Shown one piece after another: positions 22,523 to 22,548 of a DNA stretch of 22,548 nucleotides. The stretch lies in the NCBI GenBank assembly GCA_002782605.1, contig PFIF01000097.1, positions 1 to 22,548 of the forward strand, in the 5' to 3' direction. Numbering within the stretch: the first letter of the stretch is position 1; each line of letters starts with the position of its first letter. A program made the translations under genes and the position numbers. Under the pieces are notes generated by a model, which was not told the origin of the DNA, did no database searches, and was given only the letters and a program-made list of their open reading frames with translations. This DNA is from Deltaproteobacteria bacterium CG_4_8_14_3_um_filter_43_13 (GTDB lineage: Bacteria > Desulfobacterota > UBA8473).

Positions 22523-22548
22523 TTTCAGACCTCCTTTATTTGATGAAA

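Noticed and set aside
1..22548. CRISPR array, tRNA, rRNA or riboswitch
   Set aside because: No regularly spaced direct repeats with unique spacers, no cloverleaf-like tRNA ends and no conserved riboswitch core were recognised by eye.

Overview
The window looks like chromosomal DNA of an anaerobic Gram-negative bacterium, most likely a Desulfobacterota (deltaproteobacterial) lineage. The evidence is indirect: two complete RND tripartite efflux systems with outer-membrane channels and lipoprotein adaptors (hence two membranes), an Isf-type iron-sulfur flavoprotein, a DUF169 protein, and an SPL-type radical SAM protein in a cell with no other sign of sporulation. No rRNA, tRNA or CRISPR array was seen, so the taxonomic guess is weak.

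Left end (1-1935): the C-terminal part of a SAM-dependent O-methyltransferase runs in from outside the window. It is followed by a TetR/AcrR-type repressor gene with a TTGACA promoter and a perfect 14-bp palindrome that is probably its operator. A heptamer-based inverted repeat and the decayed remains of a DDE transposase fill the gap before the next gene.

First efflux operon (1936-7857): a compact AcrA/AcrB/OprM-type operon (adaptor, HAE1 pump, NodT-type outer-membrane lipoprotein) with 1-nt overlap or spacing. Its DNA is conspicuously GC-rich compared with everything else here, which points to acquisition from another genome.

IS1 insertion and decayed redox gene (7909-9372): a complete IS1-family element of 759 bp, with 20-bp terminal repeats and a perfect 8-bp target duplication, sits directly upstream of an iron-sulfur flavoprotein gene. 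Its transposase is split by a -1 frame change at a run of eight A (transposase strand). The flavoprotein gene has an in-frame TAA about 50 codons before its apparent natural end.

Second efflux cluster (9425-17537): DUF169 protein, TolC-family channel, adaptor, RND pump, a second and longer adaptor, and a 96-residue PII-like protein. The last four genes are overlapping or closely spaced. The two-adaptor layout recalls TriABC, and the PII-like protein suggests ligand-dependent control of the pump.

Right end (17575-22522): a scrap of a GT2 glycosyltransferase, then a tightly packed operon of ParB-like protein, SPL-like radical SAM enzyme and metallo-beta-lactamase-fold hydrolase. These are followed by a YdcF/DUF218 membrane protein and, convergently, a short-chain dehydrogenase. 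The SPL-like enzyme keeps the radical SAM cysteines but has Glu where Bacillus spore photoproduct lyase has its H-donor cysteine, so this three-gene operon is the best candidate here for an undescribed function.
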